A DNA stretch of 64,000 nucleotides from Pseudomonas sp. PICF141 (GTDB lineage: Bacteria > Pseudomonadota > Gammaproteobacteria > Pseudomonadales > Pseudomonadaceae), in contig NZ_MUNM01000073.1 in NCBI RefSeq assembly GCF_002286815.1, positions 94,718 through 158,717 of the forward strand, written 5' to 3'. The position numbers and the translations under genes are program-made. Shown here piece after piece: positions 61,051 through 64,000 of this stretch. Numbering within the stretch: the stretch's first letter is position 1; each line of letters begins with the position of its first letter. The notes beneath the pieces are model-generated. The model made no database searches and had not been told where the DNA came from. It worked only from the letters and a program-made list of their open reading frames with translations.

Positions 61051-62133
61051 TTACTTCGGCATCTCGGCCTTCATGCCTTCCACGTAGTAGTTCATCGACG
61101 CCAGCTGCGCATTGGTGGCCGTCGCGCCCGCCGGGATCTTCTCCACGCCAGCCTGGTCCTTGATTGGCCCGGTAAACGGCTGCAAGGTCCCGCTCTTGAT
61201 GTCGGCAATGATCTGCTCGGCTTCGGTTTTCACTGCGGCCGGCACCAGGTCGCTGATCGGCAGCTCAACCGTGCCTTCCTTCAGACCGCCCCAGTAATCC
61301 TGGGATTTCCACGTGTGGCCGAGCACGCTCTGAGTCGCCTGAATGTAGTGCGGCCCCCAGTCGTTGACGATAGACGTCAACACCGCTTTCGGCCCGAAGT
61401 GCGCCATGTCCGATGCATAACCGACGGCATAGACACCACGCCGTTCGGCCGCCTGGATCGGTGCCGGGCTGTCGGTGTGCTGGAACACCACGTCCACGCC
61501 CTGATCGATCAGCGCATTGGCAGCGTCGGCTTCCTTGCCCGGATCGAACCAGGAATTGACCCACACCACTTTGATCTCGGTGCCCGGGTTGTACTTGTTC
61601 AGGGCCAGTTGAATGGCATTGATGTCGCGGATCACTTCCGGAATCGGGAACGAGGCGACGTAGCCGACTTTTTTGGTCTTGGTCATCTTCGCCGCGAGGA
61701 AACCGCCGACGTAGCGGCCTTCATAAGTGCGAGCGAGGTAGGTGCCGAGGTTCTTGTCCTGCTTGTAGCCGGTGGCGTGTTCGAAGGTCACCTTGGGAAA
61801 TTGTTTGGCGACTTTCAGGGTCGGGTTCATGTAGCCAAAGGATGTGGTGAAAATCAGGTCGTACTTGTCCTTGGCCATGTTGCGGATCACCCGCTCGGCA
61901 TCGGCGCCCTCGGCGACGTTTTCCACGTAGTGGGTGGTGATCTGCTCGCCGAATTTTTCTGCCAGCAGCTTGCGTCCCTGTTCATGCTGATACGTCCAGC
62001 CGTGGTCACCGATCGGGCCGATATAGACGAAGCCGACTTTCAGCGGATCGGCGGCACTGGCGCTCAGGCTGGCGCTCAGGCCGATGGCTGCGGCGACAGC
62101 GCAGATCAGCTGCTTCAACGGACGTTTATGCAT
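61051..62133 (-). CDS. BMP-family (purine nucleoside) substrate-binding protein
   Basis: The 360-aa protein has a signal peptide (MHKRPLKQLICAVAAAIGLS...ASA, no lipobox). The mature BMP/PnrA domain has KVGFVYIGPIGDHGWTYQHEQG at its start (here split as VGFVYIGPIGD and GWTYQHEQG), EGRYVGGFLAA, VDVVFQHTDSP and YASDMAHFGPKAVLTS. Such proteins deliver purine nucleosides or bases to an ABC importer. The ATPase and permease genes are not in the window. The ATG with a TGGAG site was chosen over one five codons upstream. Confidence 0.85.
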   Translation of the reverse strand: MHKRPLKQLICAVAAAIGLSASLSASAADPLKVGFVYIGPIGDHGWTYQHEQGRKLLAEKFGEQITTHYVENVAEGADAERVIRNMAKDKYDLIFTTSFGYMNPTLKVAKQFPKVTFEHATGYKQDKNLGTYLARTYEGRYVGGFLAAKMTKTKKVGYVASFPIPEVIRDINAIQLALNKYNPGTEIKVVWVNSWFDPGKEADAANALIDQGVDVVFQHTDSPAPIQAAERRGVYAVGYASDMAHFGPKAVLTSIVNDWGPHYIQATQSVLGHTWKSQDYWGGLKEGTVELPISDLVPAAVKTEAEQIIADIKSGTLQPFTGPIKDQAGVEKIPAGATATNAQLASMNYYVEGMKAEMPK

Positions 62134-62473
62134 GAACGGGAACTCCATTTTGTTGTGAGGTAGGTCAGGGCAATGCAAATTGCTGACCAACAGGACAACA
62201 AATGGATCGGAATCGCGTAACGGCCATCGCGGGCAAGCCCGCACATGACCTGCGCATATCCCGTAGGAGCGAGGCTTGCCCGCGAAGAGTCCCTGACGCC
62301 CCCCACAGAACCATCCCGGTGCACCGTCTCGAATACACGCCATCCACTGGTGCGGGCGCGCACTAAACATACAAGTGAGCCAGCTCGCGATAGCGGACTA
62401 ACATTCAACCTCAATATTGAATGACATGGCCTCATCGCGAGCAGGCTCGCTCCTACAGTTGTTTAGTGTTGTG
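62134..62473. other. Intergenic region with REP elements
   Basis: This 340-nt gap holds one REPIN (62223-62290, cores TCGCGGGCAAGCCCG and GAGGCTTGCCCGCGAA) and another (62375-62459, with the core CATCGCGAGCAGGCTCGCTC and AATATTG at its centre). No gene is credible in it. The promoter for the BMP-protein gene must lie in the left part. Confidence 0.7.
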
Positions 62474-63832
62474 TCAGGTACCGGCGATCAACTGCCGAGC
62501 CGCCTGGCTGTGATCGGCAATCAATCCTTTGAGGTCCAGCCCCTCAACCTGCCCGTCGATTACCCGCCACTTCCCGCCGACCATCACCCGGTCCGCCCGA
62601 TCGGCGCCGCACAGCAGCAGCGCGGACACTGGATCATGGCTGCCGGAGAAGCGCAGTTCATCCAGTTTGAACAGCGCCAGATCCGCTTGCTTGCCCACCG
62701 CCAGTTCACCGATATCGGTGCGCCCGAGCAAATTCGCCGAGCCCTTGGTCGCCCAGCCCAGAACCAACTCCGGCGTAATCTTTTCCGCGCCATAACGCAG
62801 CCGCTGGAGGTACAACGCCTGACGGGTTTCGAGGATCATGTTCGACGCATCGTTGGACGCCGAACCGTCCACGCCCAGACCCAGCAGCGCACCCGCAGCG
62901 GTCAGGTCCAGCGTCGGGCAAATGCCGGAAGCCAGGCGCATGTTCGAACTCGGGCAATGGCAAATGCCCGTGCCGGCCGCGCCAAGACGGGCGATTTCGT
63001 CGGGGTTGAAATGAATGCCGTGAGCCAGCCAGGTGCGTGGGCCGAGCCAGCCGACGCTGTCCAGGTAATCCACAGTGCGCAGGCCAAAGCGTTGCAGGCA
63101 GAAGTCTTCTTCATCGAGGGTTTCTGCCAGGTGCGTGTGCAGGCGCACGTCGAGTTTGGTCGCCAGTTCAGCGCTGGCGGACATGATGTGCGGGGTTACG
63201 GAAAACGGTGAGCAGGGGGCCAATGCGATTTGAATCTGTGCCCCATCGCCGCGTTCGTGGTAGGCGGCAATCAAGCGCTGGCTGTCGGCGAGGATCACTT
63301 CACCTTCCTGGACGGTCTGCTGCGGTGGCAGGCCGCCGTCTTTTTCGCCAAGGCTCATGGAACCGCGAGTGAGCATGGCGCGCATGCCCAGTTCGCGAAC
63401 ACTCTCGACCTGTACATCGATCGCGTATTCCAGGCCGTCAGGAAACAGGTAATGGTGATCAGCCGCGGTGGTGCAACCGGACAGCGCCAATTCGGCCAAC
63501 GCGACTTTGGTGGCGAGGGCAAGTTTTTCAGGGGTCAGACGAGCCCAGACCGGATAGAGGGTTTTCAACCACGGGAACAACGGTTGATTGACCACCGGCG
63601 CCCAGGCACGGGTCAGGGTTTGATAGAAGTGGTGATGGGTGTTGATCAGCCCCGGCAGGATCACGTGTTCGCGGGCGTCGAAAACGTGGTCACAGGGCGC
63701 GGACGGTTGCTGGCCGGCGCTGAGCACTTCGATGATCAAACCGTCTTGCACAACCAGACCGCCACGGGCATCGAGCGCGTTGGCCGTGAAAATGGCGAGG
63801 GGATTTTTTAACCAGGTACGGGTCGCAGGCAT
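62474..63832 (-). CDS. 8-oxoguanine deaminase
   Basis: The 452-aa amidohydrolase has the metal-binding HxH in GLINTHHHFYQTLTRAW (about 65-80), the second ligand His in HTHLAET, a His in WLAHGIHF and the catalytic Asp in LGVDGSASNDASN. The sequence and its place beside adenine deaminase match P. aeruginosa PA0142, shown to deaminate 8-oxoguanine to urate. It cleans oxidised purines and links to urate breakdown. The ATG of MPATRTWLKN follows AGAGGA; the longer frame is not supported. Confidence 0.88.
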   Translation of the reverse strand: MPATRTWLKNPLAIFTANALDARGGLVVQDGLIIEVLSAGQQPSAPCDHVFDAREHVILPGLINTHHHFYQTLTRAWAPVVNQPLFPWLKTLYPVWARLTPEKLALATKVALAELALSGCTTAADHHYLFPDGLEYAIDVQVESVRELGMRAMLTRGSMSLGEKDGGLPPQQTVQEGEVILADSQRLIAAYHERGDGAQIQIALAPCSPFSVTPHIMSASAELATKLDVRLHTHLAETLDEEDFCLQRFGLRTVDYLDSVGWLGPRTWLAHGIHFNPDEIARLGAAGTGICHCPSSNMRLASGICPTLDLTAAGALLGLGVDGSASNDASNMILETRQALYLQRLRYGAEKITPELVLGWATKGSANLLGRTDIGELAVGKQADLALFKLDELRFSGSHDPVSALLLCGADRADRVMVGGKWRVIDGQVEGLDLKGLIADHSQAARQLIAGT

Positions 63833-64000
63833 GGGGCCGGCTCCTCTGAAAGTTGGGTTCAGGGTTGCCAGCTCAGTGTTGCCCTGTCTGCTGATCCAGG
63901 GTCGCCGCGGGGGCGAGGTGCGGAGTTTCGAACAAAAAAGCTTTGCGGGCAAGCCATGCCCGACAGAACAACGTAAACCCCCTGTGGGAGCGGGCTGTGG
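63833..64000. other. Window end: upstream region and part of a REP element
   Basis: No gene starts in this last stretch. At 63945-63961 (GCGGGCAAGCCATGCCCG) and 63980-63996 (CTGTGGGAGCGGGCT) REP-like cores appear, probably the left part of another repeat that runs past the window. Confidence 0.6.

Overview
The window is chromosomal DNA of a Pseudomonas, most likely of the P. fluorescens group. The gene order fis-dusB-(DUF3426)-prmA-accC-accB-aroQ-dsbD-ctpL-gcbA-(DUF2333)-NUDIX-SUI1-speA follows the P. aeruginosa PA4853-to-PA4839 block as I remember it. The DNA is GC-rich. The intergenic spaces are full of the inverted-repeat REP/REPIN elements (GCGGGCAAGCC and GGGAACGATCA types) typical of that group. 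No rRNA, tRNA, CRISPR array or transposase gene was seen.

Region 1 (1-12052, minus strand) is housekeeping: the tRNA-modification/nucleoid pair dusB-fis, L11 methylation (prmA), fatty-acid initiation (accBC), the shikimate step aroQ, periplasmic disulfide reduction (dsbD), a CtpL-like phosphate chemoreceptor and the diguanylate cyclase GcbA. A good PHO box sits in the last codons of gcbA, directly upstream of the chemoreceptor.

Region 2 (12379-26600) keeps the conserved DUF2333/NUDIX/SUI1/speA genes but has two orphan type VI secretion (T6SS) modules beside them. One is a four-gene overlapping hcp unit (12379-15204). The other is a short vgrG paired with a DUF4123 adaptor but no effector (20047-22169). 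A MATE exporter, cmoM and two DUF4136 lipoproteins follow.

Region 3 (26877-41105) is a Tad/Flp pilus locus. It holds tadG, the two-component system pprA/pprB, a TadE/F-type pseudopilin, the prepilin peptidase fppA, tadZABC, rcpC, the pilin flp and a single-domain response regulator. The outer-membrane secretin gene rcpA is reduced to a 23-codon scar, and tadD is absent. A 32-bp near-perfect palindrome lies between rcpC and flp.

Region 4 (41249-45153) is a three-gene acyl-CoA module (MaoC hydratase, long FabG4-type reductase, thiolase) with the layout of mycobacterial htdX-fabG4-fadA2. It is followed by a frameshifted remnant of an AraC-type regulator. Region 5 (45324-52494) has an amino-acid-type chemoreceptor, a RIO kinase and a copper-export unit (cueR-copA, a small periplasmic protein and copZ) with two CueR operators. 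Region 6 (52602-58772) holds two MFS transporters, an oxidoreductase/LysR divergent pair and an ArsR-type regulator with a long hairpin-rich leader. Region 7 (58894-63832) is a purine-salvage group: adenine deaminase, an uncharacterised 2-oxoglutarate/Fe(II) oxygenase, a BMP-family binding protein and 8-oxoguanine deaminase.

All family assignments were made by reading motifs without database searches. The most unusual items are the rcpA scar, the Hcp-linked unknown proteins, the needle-less VgrG and the oxygenase inside the purine cluster.
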